Positions 33,204 through 41,865 of a stretch of DNA of 64,000 nucleotides are shown one piece after another. Every line of letters starts with the position of its first letter. The first letter of the stretch is position 1. Origin of the DNA: DASXRU01 sp036506395 (GTDB lineage: Bacteria > Acidobacteriota > Blastocatellia > Pyrinomonadales > Pyrinomonadaceae); assembly GCA_036506395.1 (NCBI GenBank), contig DASXRU010000079.1:1-64000 (forward strand), written 5' to 3'. The notes below the pieces were generated by a model. The model saw only the letters and a program-made list of their open reading frames with translations, was not told where the DNA came from and searched no databases. A program made the translations under genes and the position numbers.

Positions 33204-35426
33204 TTACCTAAACTCACTACGCGACACACCCTTACGCTTTTCGCCGAGAATCGGAAGTTGCCTTGAATGAATCTTCTCGATGCGCGCGGCGCACGCTTTG
33301 AACTCAGGAATCTTTGAAATCGGATCGAGCGCCGGGTTCGTCAGTTGATTCACCGCCAGCTCTTCGCCCCAATGATAGGGAATGAAGATCGTGTCTTTGC
33401 GAATCGTCTTCACTATCAGAGCGGGAAACACACCATTGCCACGCCGCGAGACAACGCGCACACGCTCGCCGTCATTGACCTTCAGCTTCATGGCCGTTTC
33501 CGGATGAACCTCGACATACGGTTCGGGACACTGCTCGACGAGAAAGCCGATGCGGCGCGTTTGATTGCCGGAGAGATATTGATAAACGACTCGGCCACTG
33601 GTCAGAATCAGTGGATACTCTTCATCAGGCGTCTCCTGCGGCGGCGCGTATTCGACCGCGTGAAACTTCGCCTTGCCATCCGGATGATAAAAGCGATCTT
33701 CAAAGAGACGCGGCGTACCGGGATGATCTTCGGTCGGGCAGGGCCAGAAGATGCCGTTATTCTTCTCGATCTTTTCCCAGGTGATGCCGTAATAGTCAGC
33801 GTTGCCGCCGCGCGAGGCGACGCGCATCTCGTCGAAGATTGCGCGCGGCCCGTCGAACGAAAAATATTTTTCTCGACCCATGCGTCGCGCGATCTCCTGG
33901 ATAATCCACCAGTCGGCGCGCGCTTCTCCCGGCGGGTCGGCAGCCTTGTTGATTTTGACAACGCGGCCTTCGCTGTTTGCCGTCACTCCTTCGTCTTCGC
34001 TCCAGGTGCTGCCGGGCAGGACAACATCCGCGTAACGAGAGCCTTCGGACATGAAGAAATCAATGCAGACATAGAAGTCCAGGCCTTCGAGCGAGCGGCG
34101 CACTTCATTCGTGTCAGGTAAACTCACCATCACGTTGTTGCAGATCGAGAGCAGTCCGCGAATTTCGCCCTCGCGCATTTTCTGAAACATCTCGACGACT
34201 GATACACCCGCTTGTGGTAACTCTTCTTCAGGCAAGCCCCATACTTCGCAGACGTACTTGCGATGCTCGGGATTCAGGATTGAGCGCTGCCCGGGAAGTT
34301 GATCAGCTTTCTGTCCGTGCTCGCGGCCCCCCTGTCCATTACCCTGTCCTGTGATCGTGCCGTAACCGCGTCCGGGCGCGCCGATATTCCCTGTCGCCAG
34401 CACGAGATTGATATAGGACAGCACGTTGTTGACGCCGTGCGAGTGATGCTCGATGCCGCGCGCGTGCAGGACCATCGAAGTCCTGGCACGACCGTAGAGC
34501 CGCGCCGCTTGTACAATCTTTTCCGCCGGCACGCCGGTAATTTCCGCGGCAACCTGCGGCGTGTAGCTGGCCACCGAGACTCGCGTTTCTTCCCAACCAT
34601 TCGTGCGGGCACTGATGAAGTTCTGATCAATCAAGTTCTCTTTTATCAAAACATGCAGCATGCCGTTCGCGAGAGCTACGTCAGTGCCAGGCTTTAGCTG
34701 CAGATGAAGATCGCCCTGGCGCGCGGTAGGCGTCTCGCGCGGATCGATTATGATCCAGCGTCCGCCGTTGTCGCGCTGCTGCCAGAGGAACTTGTTCAGT
34801 ACGGGAAACGTCTCGGCGCAATTCGATCCGGCAATCAGCAAAATCTCGGCAAGTGGAATGTCATCCCACGGATTCGCTGCGCGATCGACGCCGAATGCTT
34901 TATTGTTCCCCGCCGCAGCCGAGACCATGCAAAGCCGCCCGTTGTAATCAATGTAACGCGTGCCCAGGCCAGCCCGCGCAAACTTGCCCATCAGATAGGT
35001 TTTTTCTGTGGTGAGCGAGGAGCCCGAATAGACGCCAATCGAATCTTTGCTGTGCCTGGTTTGCAGTTCTTTGAATTTCGCTACCACCAGGTCGAGCGCT
35101 TCGTCCCAGCTTGCGCGTTCAAACACGCCGTTACGCTTGATGAGTGGATGTAGCAAACGATCGGGATGATGAACCTGCAAGTAGGCGGTTACACCCTTGG
35201 GACACAGTCGTCCTTCATTGACCGGGAAATCGTAGCGCGGCTCAAAACCGACGACATGATTGTTCTCGACGAGGAGATTCATGCCGCACTGCACCCCGCA
35301 GTAAGGGCAGTGTGTCGGCACGATGCGATCTATTACGCGATCGGCGCGCCAGCCGTCGTACGGCGCATCATGCAAATGCGGCCCGAAGGCTTCGATGATC
35401 TTTTCCAGATTATCGACCCTGCTCAT
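33204..35426 (-). CDS. Molybdopterin oxidoreductase, cytoplasmic nitrate-reductase-like catalytic subunit
   Basis: 740 residues. Cys40, Cys43, Cys47 and Cys75 (CPYCGVQC and GRLCPKG) bind a [4Fe-4S] cluster. Cys166 in YNGRLCMVSAA is at the position of the molybdenum ligand in the assimilatory/periplasmic nitrate reductase branch. Later motifs GSNCAETFPV, DPRETPTARQGD, ATGNIGAPGRGYGTITGQGN and PYHWGEE are typical of bis-MGD enzymes. No Tat signal, so it is cytoplasmic. Related enzymes reduce nitrate; formate or other substrates cannot be excluded. Partners in the operon are a four-cluster ferredoxin, a Rieske protein and a membrane subunit. Confidence 0.85.
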   Translation of the reverse strand: MSRVDNLEKIIEAFGPHLHDAPYDGWRADRVIDRIVPTHCPYCGVQCGMNLLVENNHVVGFEPRYDFPVNEGRLCPKGVTAYLQVHHPDRLLHPLIKRNGVFERASWDEALDLVVAKFKELQTRHSKDSIGVYSGSSLTTEKTYLMGKFARAGLGTRYIDYNGRLCMVSAAAGNNKAFGVDRAANPWDDIPLAEILLIAGSNCAETFPVLNKFLWQQRDNGGRWIIIDPRETPTARQGDLHLQLKPGTDVALANGMLHVLIKENLIDQNFISARTNGWEETRVSVASYTPQVAAEITGVPAEKIVQAARLYGRARTSMVLHARGIEHHSHGVNNVLSYINLVLATGNIGAPGRGYGTITGQGNGQGGREHGQKADQLPGQRSILNPEHRKYVCEVWGLPEEELPQAGVSVVEMFQKMREGEIRGLLSICNNVMVSLPDTNEVRRSLEGLDFYVCIDFFMSEGSRYADVVLPGSTWSEDEGVTANSEGRVVKINKAADPPGEARADWWIIQEIARRMGREKYFSFDGPRAIFDEMRVASRGGNADYYGITWEKIEKNNGIFWPCPTEDHPGTPRLFEDRFYHPDGKAKFHAVEYAPPQETPDEEYPLILTSGRVVYQYLSGNQTRRIGFLVEQCPEPYVEVHPETAMKLKVNDGERVRVVSRRGNGVFPALIVKTIRKDTIFIPYHWGEELAVNQLTNPALDPISKIPEFKACAARIEKIHSRQLPILGEKRKGVSRSEFR

Positions 35427-35435
35427 AACTAATTA

Positions 35436-35529
35436 GCCGCGGATGAACACGGATTCACAGATCAGAAAGATCCTGGACGTTCTTTCGTTTTCATTGTCCT
35501 ATCCGCGTCTATCTGTGTTAATCTGCGGC
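35436..35529. repeat. Dispersed inverted-repeat element, copy 2
   Basis: Arms GCCGCGGATGAACACGGAT at 35436-35454 and ATCTGTGTTAATCTGCGGC at 35511-35529 match in 16 of 19 positions. The right arm overlaps the end of the upstream membrane-subunit gene and supplies its last ten residues and stop. Confidence 0.75.
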
Positions 35530-36566
35530 CCAACTTCCTCGTGTTTCATTAGCGAGGCATACGCCAGTCCACGTATGACGCGCTTGCAACGCGGACAGTA
35601 ATCCTGCCAAACATGGCCGTCACCCATCGTGTAATCAAAGCCGAGTTTATCGACGACTGTTTTGAGATCGCCCAGCCACATCTCAGCCACAAACTCAACG
35701 CCGCAGCGCGGACAAGCAGCCTGCGGCATTTCGCGCGCGCGCCGTTGATAAAGTTCGACGCCAATCGACGCCGGTCGCTGAATCACATGGAATAGTTTGC
35801 CAAACGGCAAGTAAAACAACGTCATGATCACAACCGCCTGGTGCGACAACGCAATGAACGAATACATGTAGCCGTGCAACCACAGGCTCGATGCGGTCAG
35901 CATCAATCCGGTGATGCAAATCGCGATTAGCAGCAGGTGCGGAACGAAGTCCATGATGTATTGCTGCAAAGCAATAGCACCGCGATCATGCAAGCGGCGA
36001 TGAATCGCAATGGCGCAACCGGCGAGCACCATGATTGCGGTGAAATCAAGCGCGTGAAAAGTAACCCAGGCAATTGCGTTTCGACCATCCATTACGTTGA
36101 GCGGAAAACCAAAGAGGTAAGCGCGATAGCCGCGCTCTCCCTCCAATTCAAAGTGAAGCCAGCCAAAGACCAGCGGAAAAGTTATCAGCGCCGAGATGAC
36201 GCAGCCCCACATAATCAGCTGATGCATTAGCCAGCGCGAGAAACCCCGGCGAAAAATAAACTTCTGCACGGCCAAACCACCCACCAGCGTCTTCGCTGCG
36301 CTGCTTGTGTTGGCAAGCAAATTCTTGCGGTCTCGAAATAGCTTCCAGCCTCGCCGCCAATACACACGCGTCGCAGGACGCTGTAGCCAGATAGCATAGC
36401 GAAAAACAACCGCGCCGAACGCGACTACGCTAGCCACCGTGTAGCCAAAAAGCGCCGCATCATAATGTTCAAGATTTCGCGATCCGAGAATGATCAGCAC
36501 AGTCAGTCCCGCGGATGCGGCCAGGGCCATCAGCACAGGGGCGCGATGATTCGCTTGGGTTGGCAT
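35499..36566 (-). CDS. Membrane subunit with cytochrome-b-like helices and C-terminal Cys motifs
   Basis: 355 residues, six or so hydrophobic helices. Histidines in the membrane region (LMHQLIMWG, WVTFHALDFTA, IAIHRRLHD, SLWLHGYMY and LSHQAVVIM) could ligate b-type haems as in NarI/HdrE-like subunits. After the helices, CPRCGVEFVAEMW and CPRCKRVIRG give two CxxC pairs, probably a metal site on the cytoplasmic side. It heads the leftward molybdoenzyme operon. The last ten residues and the stop are contributed by an inverted-repeat element, so the native C-terminus has been altered. Confidence 0.8.
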   Translation of the reverse strand: MPTQANHRAPVLMALAASAGLTVLIILGSRNLEHYDAALFGYTVASVVAFGAVVFRYAIWLQRPATRVYWRRGWKLFRDRKNLLANTSSAAKTLVGGLAVQKFIFRRGFSRWLMHQLIMWGCVISALITFPLVFGWLHFELEGERGYRAYLFGFPLNVMDGRNAIAWVTFHALDFTAIMVLAGCAIAIHRRLHDRGAIALQQYIMDFVPHLLLIAICITGLMLTASSLWLHGYMYSFIALSHQAVVIMTLFYLPFGKLFHVIQRPASIGVELYQRRAREMPQAACPRCGVEFVAEMWLGDLKTVVDKLGFDYTMGDGHVWQDYCPRCKRVIRGLAYASLMKHEEVGPQINTDRRG

Positions 36567-36625
36567 TGATGCTTAAGCGTGATTACGAAATCTGCTTCTC
36601 GACACACTACCAGAGCAATGATTAA

Positions 36626-36642
36626 GGCAAGCGTAAAGCCAC
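36626..36642 (-). promoter_or_regulatory. Possible sigma-54 promoter for the molybdoenzyme operon
   Basis: On the minus strand GTGGCTTTACGCTTGCC has GG and GC 12 bases apart with TGGC and TTGC, but the rest of the -24 box deviates. It is about 60 bases before the ATG at 36566. Confidence 0.35.
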
Positions 36643-36828
36643 AATACGATACAACGTCTTCTGAATCCAATAGTGTGCGAGCCTACCCAAGGTGATCAAC
36701 TCGAGATAAGAGAGACAACATGCGTGGAAAAACTCTCACTGGCCACAACTCGATTGCGCAATTTTCCACTTTCTCGGCTTTCATTGATCCAGCTTGTCAA
36801 TTTTTGCGCGCATTTTTCGAGACCCCGA

Positions 36829-36845
36829 TTGGCACATCCGTTGCG
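36829..36845 (+). promoter_or_regulatory. Sigma-54 -24/-12 promoter for the CRP/FNR-type regulator
   Basis: TTGGCACATCCGTTGCG: consensus YTGGCAC box intact, GG at 36831-36832 and GC at 36843-36844 exactly 12 apart, TTGC intact. Predicted transcription starts near 36856, about 100 bases before the ATG at 36954. Confidence 0.72.
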
Positions 36846-36953
36846 CCTACTTCGGTGGAGGGTGAGCAGAGGGCGCTGAGCTAGGAATTCGTTCATTTCA
36901 TACATAACGGACTAATACAAAGCCGGCGCCGGCCAAAAGCTCACGTAAAGACC

Positions 36954-37661
36954 ATGTTGAGGGCGAAAAACCTCGAAGATAACGAGGGTTCGATGGAGTC
37001 CACGCAAGTTCCTTGCGAGTCTCCAATAAGCGATGTCCGAGGGTTGAACAACCTGAAGCTTAGCAAGTATTACCCGCGCGGTTCGGTGCTGTTCGTCGAA
37101 GGACAACGACCACGCGGAGTCTACGTGCTTTGCGAAGGTCGCGCAAAAGTTTCAATCGCATCCGCTGAAGGCAAGACCTTGATCCTACGGATAGCGCAAC
37201 CAGGTGACCTGTTAGGAATGAACGCAACGCTGGCGGGCCAGCCTTATGGGGCAACCGTGGAAACGCTTGAGCGCTGCCGGATGGGTTTCATCTCGCGCGA
37301 GGATCTCTTGAAGCTGCTTGATCGGGACAAGAGGGCTTGTCTCAGTGTGGCCCAGGCTCTTAGCCGCAAACTGAGCGGTGTCGTTGAGCATACTCGTCTG
37401 CTCTTTTTGTCAAAGTCGGCGTCGGAGAAACTGGCGCGGCTTTTGGTTAGATGGTGTGACGATCTCGGCAAACGCACTGCCCAGGGGATTCGAATAGACT
37501 CCGGTCTTACCCACGAAGAGATGGCGCAGATGATTTCCGCATCGCGCGAGACCGTCACGCGTGTGCTGGGCGAGTTCAAGCGCAAGCACATTGTTAGTTT
37601 GGTGGATAACGCGATTTTCGTTCGCAACCGCAGGGCGCTTGAATCACTGGCCGGCTGCTGA
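36954..37661 (+). CDS. CRP/FNR-family transcriptional regulator
   Basis: 235 residues. A cyclic-nucleotide-binding-type beta barrel (about 38-150; KYYPRGSVLFVEGQRPRGVY, QPGDLLGMNATLAGQPY) is followed by the long dimerisation helix and a winged helix-turn-helix (THEEMAQMISASRETVTRVL, then GEFKRKHIVSL). The N-terminal Cys cluster of FNR is absent, so it does not sense oxygen that way. The recognition helix SRETVTRVL is like CRP and matches a site such as TGTGA-N6-TCACA, found 116 bases downstream of this gene's stop and before the electron-transfer cluster. Its own promoter looks sigma-54-dependent. Confidence 0.92.
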   Translation: MLRAKNLEDNEGSMESTQVPCESPISDVRGLNNLKLSKYYPRGSVLFVEGQRPRGVYVLCEGRAKVSIASAEGKTLILRIAQPGDLLGMNATLAGQPYGATVETLERCRMGFISREDLLKLLDRDKRACLSVAQALSRKLSGVVEHTRLLFLSKSASEKLARLLVRWCDDLGKRTAQGIRIDSGLTHEEMAQMISASRETVTRVLGEFKRKHIVSLVDNAIFVRNRRALESLAGC

Positions 37662-37776
37662 GCAATATCTGCGAGGGGTAACCTGTGTGTTAGCGCACAG
37701 ACGGCCTTCCTGGTTTTTGTTAGAAACTAAACTCTCGACAGACATCGGGGGCCTCACCTTAATTGTGCCGTTTTGA

Positions 37777-37792
37777 TGTGATGGCCGTCACA
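37777..37792. promoter_or_regulatory. CRP-type operator upstream of the decaheme cytochrome gene
   Basis: TGTGATGGCCGTCACA is a perfect TGTGA-N6-TCACA palindrome. It is about 140 bases before the start of the decaheme cytochrome gene and 116 bases after the stop of the CRP-type regulator. The rest of the 271-base gap has no gene. Confidence 0.75.
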
Positions 37793-37932
37793 GCCAGACA
37801 ACAGCAGTAGCCACTATGATGCTTGGCATTTAATACAAACGTGGTTTCTAGCGAATAGGGCAGGCAACACTCCCTTCTCGCGGTTTTGTCTTTTGCAGTT
37901 GATCTTGAATCGCATAAAGTGAGGGCCGAGGG

Positions 37933-38949
37933 TTGAATCCAAACAGAATCATCAAGTCTTTGCTCCTTTGCGGCTCGCTGGCTGCCACAGTCATGTGGTT
38001 CGCTTCTGGTAGTTCTTCTCAAACCGTTAAGCCGAGCCAAACCAAAGTAGTAGCAGCGAATTACGGCGCCGCCGATTACGTTGGCAGTGACGCGTGCAAG
38101 GACTGTCACGAAGACCAGTTCAAAGCCTTCTCGCACACTTCGCATGCCCAACTCTCAACCATCAGCAGTTGGAAGGGAAAGGTGACGGGTTGCGAAGCGT
38201 GCCACGGTCCCGGCAAGGCCCACATTGAAGAAGGCGATCCGGCGAAGATTATCTCTTTCAAAAGCAAATCATCGAAAGAAACCGCTGAGACATGTCTTTC
38301 CTGCCACGCAGGCAAAGAGGAGCGGAACAATTTCCGTCGGGGCGAGCACTGGCGCAACGACATAGGTTGTACGGATTGTCACTCGCCGCATGCGACAACG
38401 ACGCCCGGCAGAAATCTCGCGAGCTCGAATGTCTTAGTGAGCCCAGCGAACCGAGAGAAGCCCGGCTTTTCAACCATCAGAATGTTGAAGATGAGCGACC
38501 CGCAGCTTTGCGTGAGTTGCCACAGCGAGGTCAAGCCGGCATTTTCTGCGCCCTTCCATCACAAAGTTCTGGAAGGCGCCATGCGCTGCAGTGATTGCCA
38601 TAATCCGCATGGCGGATTCGAACTCAAACAGGCCAGGCTCGCAACGGGCGGGGACGCAGCTTGCGTTAAGTGTCACGCGGACAAGCAGGGTCCATTTACT
38701 TACGAACATGCGCCGGTGAAGACCGAAGGGTGTACTGCCTGTCATACGCCGCACGGATCGTCTAATCCGCGGTTGTTGAGGTACGGCGCCGTCAATCAAT
38801 TGTGTCTGACATGCCACAGCGTGGCTCATGACGTCGGGGCCATTGAACCGGCTGGCCCGCAACATAATCAGAACGCGCAATATGCGAACTGCACTGCCTG
38901 CCATGTGAAGATTCACGGATCGCATTCGAGTCCGGTTTTCTTCCGTTGA
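37933..38949 (+). CDS. Decaheme c-type cytochrome, MtrA/DmsE family
   Basis: 338 residues with ten CxxCH motifs (CKDCH, CEACH, CLSCH, CTDCH, CVSCH, CSDCH, CVKCH, CTACH, CLTCH, CTACH), the usual number for the MtrA/DmsE family. An N-terminal hydrophobic segment is a signal peptide. MtrA-type proteins thread an outer-membrane barrel and pass electrons from periplasm to surface. The next gene is the matching barrel. The start is TTG with GAGGG seven bases upstream. A CRP-type site lies about 140 bases upstream. Confidence 0.92.
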   Translation: MNPNRIIKSLLLCGSLAATVMWFASGSSSQTVKPSQTKVVAANYGAADYVGSDACKDCHEDQFKAFSHTSHAQLSTISSWKGKVTGCEACHGPGKAHIEEGDPAKIISFKSKSSKETAETCLSCHAGKEERNNFRRGEHWRNDIGCTDCHSPHATTTPGRNLASSNVLVSPANREKPGFSTIRMLKMSDPQLCVSCHSEVKPAFSAPFHHKVLEGAMRCSDCHNPHGGFELKQARLATGGDAACVKCHADKQGPFTYEHAPVKTEGCTACHTPHGSSNPRLLRYGAVNQLCLTCHSVAHDVGAIEPAGPQHNQNAQYANCTACHVKIHGSHSSPVFFR

Positions 38950-39010
38950 TTGAAGCCGGAGCGAAATTCGCGTGGCGCTTAACCAGATTTGAGCCCCAGG
39001 GATGGATCGG

Positions 39011-41215
39011 ATGAAAAGAAACGTCATGAACTTGTTGCGTACTCTGTCGGGATTAACACTGGCGCTATTGCTACTGTCCGGCCTTGCAGACGCGCAGCAG
39101 CCATCACCATCGCCGACCCCAAAGAAGTCAGATGCCAAGACGCAAGGCTCAACGACGGAAACCGGAGAAGATGCCGGCGACTACACAATCATATCCAGCA
39201 TTGAGTTTGGTGCTCGAGGCCTGAGAGTCCGCGGCGATCACAACAAGTACCAGAGCGATCTCAATTACAACGCCGGCGTACGTCTGTTCGATAGCAGTTT
39301 CCTACTCCGATCAAAGGACGGCAAGGGCGATCTCTTTGACAGTTTTCTTGTGACTTCCAGCGGCTGGGGCGCTGATCCATACGGCAGCATGCGGATCAAT
39401 GTGGAAAAGCCGAAGTGGTATCGATTCGAGGGAAGCTATCGCCGGTTCAAGTATTTCAGGTTTCTGAATAATTTTGCGAATCCTAATTGGGTATTTTCGC
39501 CGGCGACCTTCAGCCGTCCACCCAATCCCGAGACAGGTTCGCACGGCTACAACACGCGAACGCAGTTTGGAGATTTCGATCTTACAATATTGCCGAAGAA
39601 CGATCAGATCAGGTTCAACGTCGGCTACTCACCTGAGCGTTACAGCGGTCCAGCCTTCACGACCTACCACATTGGTGGAAACGAATTCCTGCTCCTGTCT
39701 CAGCTCAGGTCGCGGGCAAACGACTTCCGCGTCGGCGCCGATGGCAAGGTCGGCCCCATCGACTTTTCATTTCTGCAAGGCTTCCGTCGTTTTCGTGACG
39801 ATAGCTTTATCAGCCTGGGGCCAACCCCGGGTATAAATCTGAATCCGGCAGTCGCCAGCTTCACGAGCTTCATTCGCAATGAGCCAACGCGTGGCAGCGT
39901 TGACTATACGCGGTTCAGCGTCCACAGCCTGGTCGCAAAACAACTGGACCTCACGGCCCGTATTGTCTACAGCAGGGCAACCTCGAACTCACTTTTTCTC
40001 GAAAACATGACGGGCGTGAACTTCGCCACCAGGATCGGGAGCGGAGCCGGGGCCCAACTGGGACCGCCCAACGTTCTTGTTCTCGGTCAATACAACATCC
40101 CCGGAAACGTCAAGCGGCCAAATACTCTCGGCGATTTTGGTGTGACTTACCTTGCCACCAGCAAGTTCAGAGTCTCAAACACGTTTCGGGTAGAAGACTT
40201 TGAGATTAATGGTGTGGATGTCTTTAACGACTTTTTCTCAGTCTCGCGGGGGACAACAGTCGATACGCGAAGTTTCACCAATCTTAGCGTTAACAAGATC
40301 ACCAAATACCGCAAGTATCAGGATACCGTTGAAGGCGATTACCAATTCAGCAAGAACTACTCGATCCACTTCGGTTATCGTTACGGAAGTCGCCGCATTG
40401 AACAAATCCTGAGCGGATTTGCCCTTAATTCCAATGCACCGACGCTGCTCGTCCCGGAAGACGAAGTGGAAACCAATCACACCCATGCTTTCATTGGCGG
40501 GTTTAAGGCGCGTCCGGCAAAGAACTGGACGATTTATTTCGACGCCGAGCATGGCACGGCGGACAATGTCTTCACGCGCATAGGAAATTACGACTATACG
40601 AACATTCGCGCCAAGAGCAGGTATGCGCCAAATCGCAAGTTATCATTTAACCTGGCGGTCATCACAAAAGATAATTCTAATCCTTCAGAGATCGCCGGCG
40701 TTTCGCTGTCGGATTTTGGCGTGAATGTTAAATCGCGAACATTTACTTCGGCGGTTGATTGGAGTCCCAATTCCCGGCTCTCGTTTAGTGCCGGCTACAA
40801 CTATAACTGGGTGAATAGCGACGCGGTTATCGACTATTTCTTCAACAGCATCAGGCATCCCGCCGGTCACGCGCTCTATTTCATGAGAAACAACTTCTTT
40901 TTCTTTGATACCACCGCGCAGCTATTTCCGCGAGTAACTCTCTACACTTCCTACCGGGTCAATCAGGATAATGGGCAGGGCACTCGCCTTGCCGACCCGA
41001 CGGGAAATCCCGGCACGCTGGTAAATTCCTACCCCATGAATTTCCAGTCGCCCGAAGGCCGGCTCGCCATCAGAATCAACCGGCGGCTGGATTGGAATAT
41101 TGGCTATCAGTACTACAACTACAACGAAAGCGCGCTGGTGGGTCCGCGGCCGCAGAATTACAACGCGCATTTGCCGTCCATGTCACTGCGATTCTATTTT
41201 GGTCGCAAAGAATAA
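39011..41215 (+). CDS. MtrB/PioB-type outer-membrane beta-barrel of a porin-cytochrome conduit
   Basis: 734 residues from ATG at 39011, where AGGG is properly spaced; an ATG nine bases earlier is not. A signal peptide (about 1-27, ending LADAQ) precedes a long run of alternating strand sequence rich in Tyr, Phe, Asn and Arg (YKSDLNYNAGVRLFDSSFLL-like), as in 26-strand decaheme-associated porins, ending SMSLRFYFGRKE. MtrB-type barrels hold MtrA-type cytochromes in the outer membrane. A Cys motif in the N-terminus, as seen in gammaproteobacterial MtrB, is not evident. Downstream come genes for a Rieske/cytochrome b module. Confidence 0.85.
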   Translation: MKRNVMNLLRTLSGLTLALLLLSGLADAQQPSPSPTPKKSDAKTQGSTTETGEDAGDYTIISSIEFGARGLRVRGDHNKYQSDLNYNAGVRLFDSSFLLRSKDGKGDLFDSFLVTSSGWGADPYGSMRINVEKPKWYRFEGSYRRFKYFRFLNNFANPNWVFSPATFSRPPNPETGSHGYNTRTQFGDFDLTILPKNDQIRFNVGYSPERYSGPAFTTYHIGGNEFLLLSQLRSRANDFRVGADGKVGPIDFSFLQGFRRFRDDSFISLGPTPGINLNPAVASFTSFIRNEPTRGSVDYTRFSVHSLVAKQLDLTARIVYSRATSNSLFLENMTGVNFATRIGSGAGAQLGPPNVLVLGQYNIPGNVKRPNTLGDFGVTYLATSKFRVSNTFRVEDFEINGVDVFNDFFSVSRGTTVDTRSFTNLSVNKITKYRKYQDTVEGDYQFSKNYSIHFGYRYGSRRIEQILSGFALNSNAPTLLVPEDEVETNHTHAFIGGFKARPAKNWTIYFDAEHGTADNVFTRIGNYDYTNIRAKSRYAPNRKLSFNLAVITKDNSNPSEIAGVSLSDFGVNVKSRTFTSAVDWSPNSRLSFSAGYNYNWVNSDAVIDYFFNSIRHPAGHALYFMRNNFFFFDTTAQLFPRVTLYTSYRVNQDNGQGTRLADPTGNPGTLVNSYPMNFQSPEGRLAIRINRRLDWNIGYQYYNYNESALVGPRPQNYNAHLPSMSLRFYFGRKE

Positions 41216-41380
41216 TATCGAACTCGGTGTTCACTTTTAAGCTTTAATAAAAAACTCCGGCTGCGAAGTTCATCGCGGTTGGAGTTTGCTTTGTGACGAA
41301 GTAGCCAACGAAGACGACAGAGCTGGGATGCAGGCTCCAAATCATCCTCTCTTCGTTGTTTTCCGGCTGGAGGGCGAAGC

Positions 41381-41863
41381 ATGGGTGAAATCGTGCCTGA
41401 GAAACGCGCAGCAAGTCCTGGTTGCCCTGAGCGGCCAAATACAAGCAGGCGCCGATTTCTTGACTACCTGCTCGGCACCAGCGCGATCGCCACCTTCGGC
41501 GCGATCGTCTATCCCATCCTCAGATTCATGGCGCCGCCGCAAGTTATCGAATCCACTGAGAACTCAGTGGTGGCCGCTAAGCTGAACGAGGTGCCGGTCA
41601 ATACCGGAAAGATCTTCAAGTTCGGAAACAAACCTGGAATTCTCGTGCGCACGTCCGCGGGCGAGCTGAAAGCTCTTTCCGCTGTGTGCACTCACCTGGA
41701 ATGCATCGTTCAATATCGCCCCGATACGAAACAGATTTGGTGCGCCTGTCACAACGGTCAGTACAACCTGAGCGGCAAGAACATCGGTGGTCCGCCGCCG
41801 CGGCCTTTGGAAGAGTTCAAGGTAAATACGCGCGGTGACGACATTGTGGTCAGTCGGTCGTAA
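41381..41863 (+). CDS. Rieske [2Fe-2S] protein of a bc/b6f-like complex
   Basis: 160 residues. SRRRFLDYLLGTSAIATFGA is a Tat-type uncleaved anchor. The Rieske ligands are Cys103 and His105 in CTHLEC and Cys121 and His124 in CACHNGQY; Cys108 and Cys123 would form the disulfide. GGPPPRPLEEF completes the fold. GGAGGG precedes the ATG. It is two bases before the cytochrome b gene, and together they form the quinol-oxidising part of the cluster. Confidence 0.93.
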   Translation: MGEIVPEKRAASPGCPERPNTSRRRFLDYLLGTSAIATFGAIVYPILRFMAPPQVIESTENSVVAAKLNEVPVNTGKIFKFGNKPGILVRTSAGELKALSAVCTHLECIVQYRPDTKQIWCACHNGQYNLSGKNIGGPPPRPLEEFKVNTRGDDIVVSRS

Positions 41864-41865
41864 AG

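Larger units (their letters stand above)
36567..36953. other. 387-bp divergent intergenic region between the molybdoenzyme operon and the CRP-type regulator
   Basis: It holds a strong sigma-54-type promoter facing right (36829-36845) and a weaker one facing left (36626-36642). A 54-codon frame from 36720 exists but the promoter lies inside it. No other feature is evident. Confidence 0.6.

Noticed and set aside
36720..36884. 54-codon ORF upstream of the CRP-type regulator
   Set aside because: A near-perfect sigma-54 promoter lies inside it, no Shine-Dalgarno sequence precedes it and the peptide has no recognisable features.
37895..37920. GG...TTGC pattern just before the decaheme cytochrome gene
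   Set aside because: GG to GC distance is 13, not 12, so it is not a sigma-54 promoter; the CRP-type site is the better signal here.
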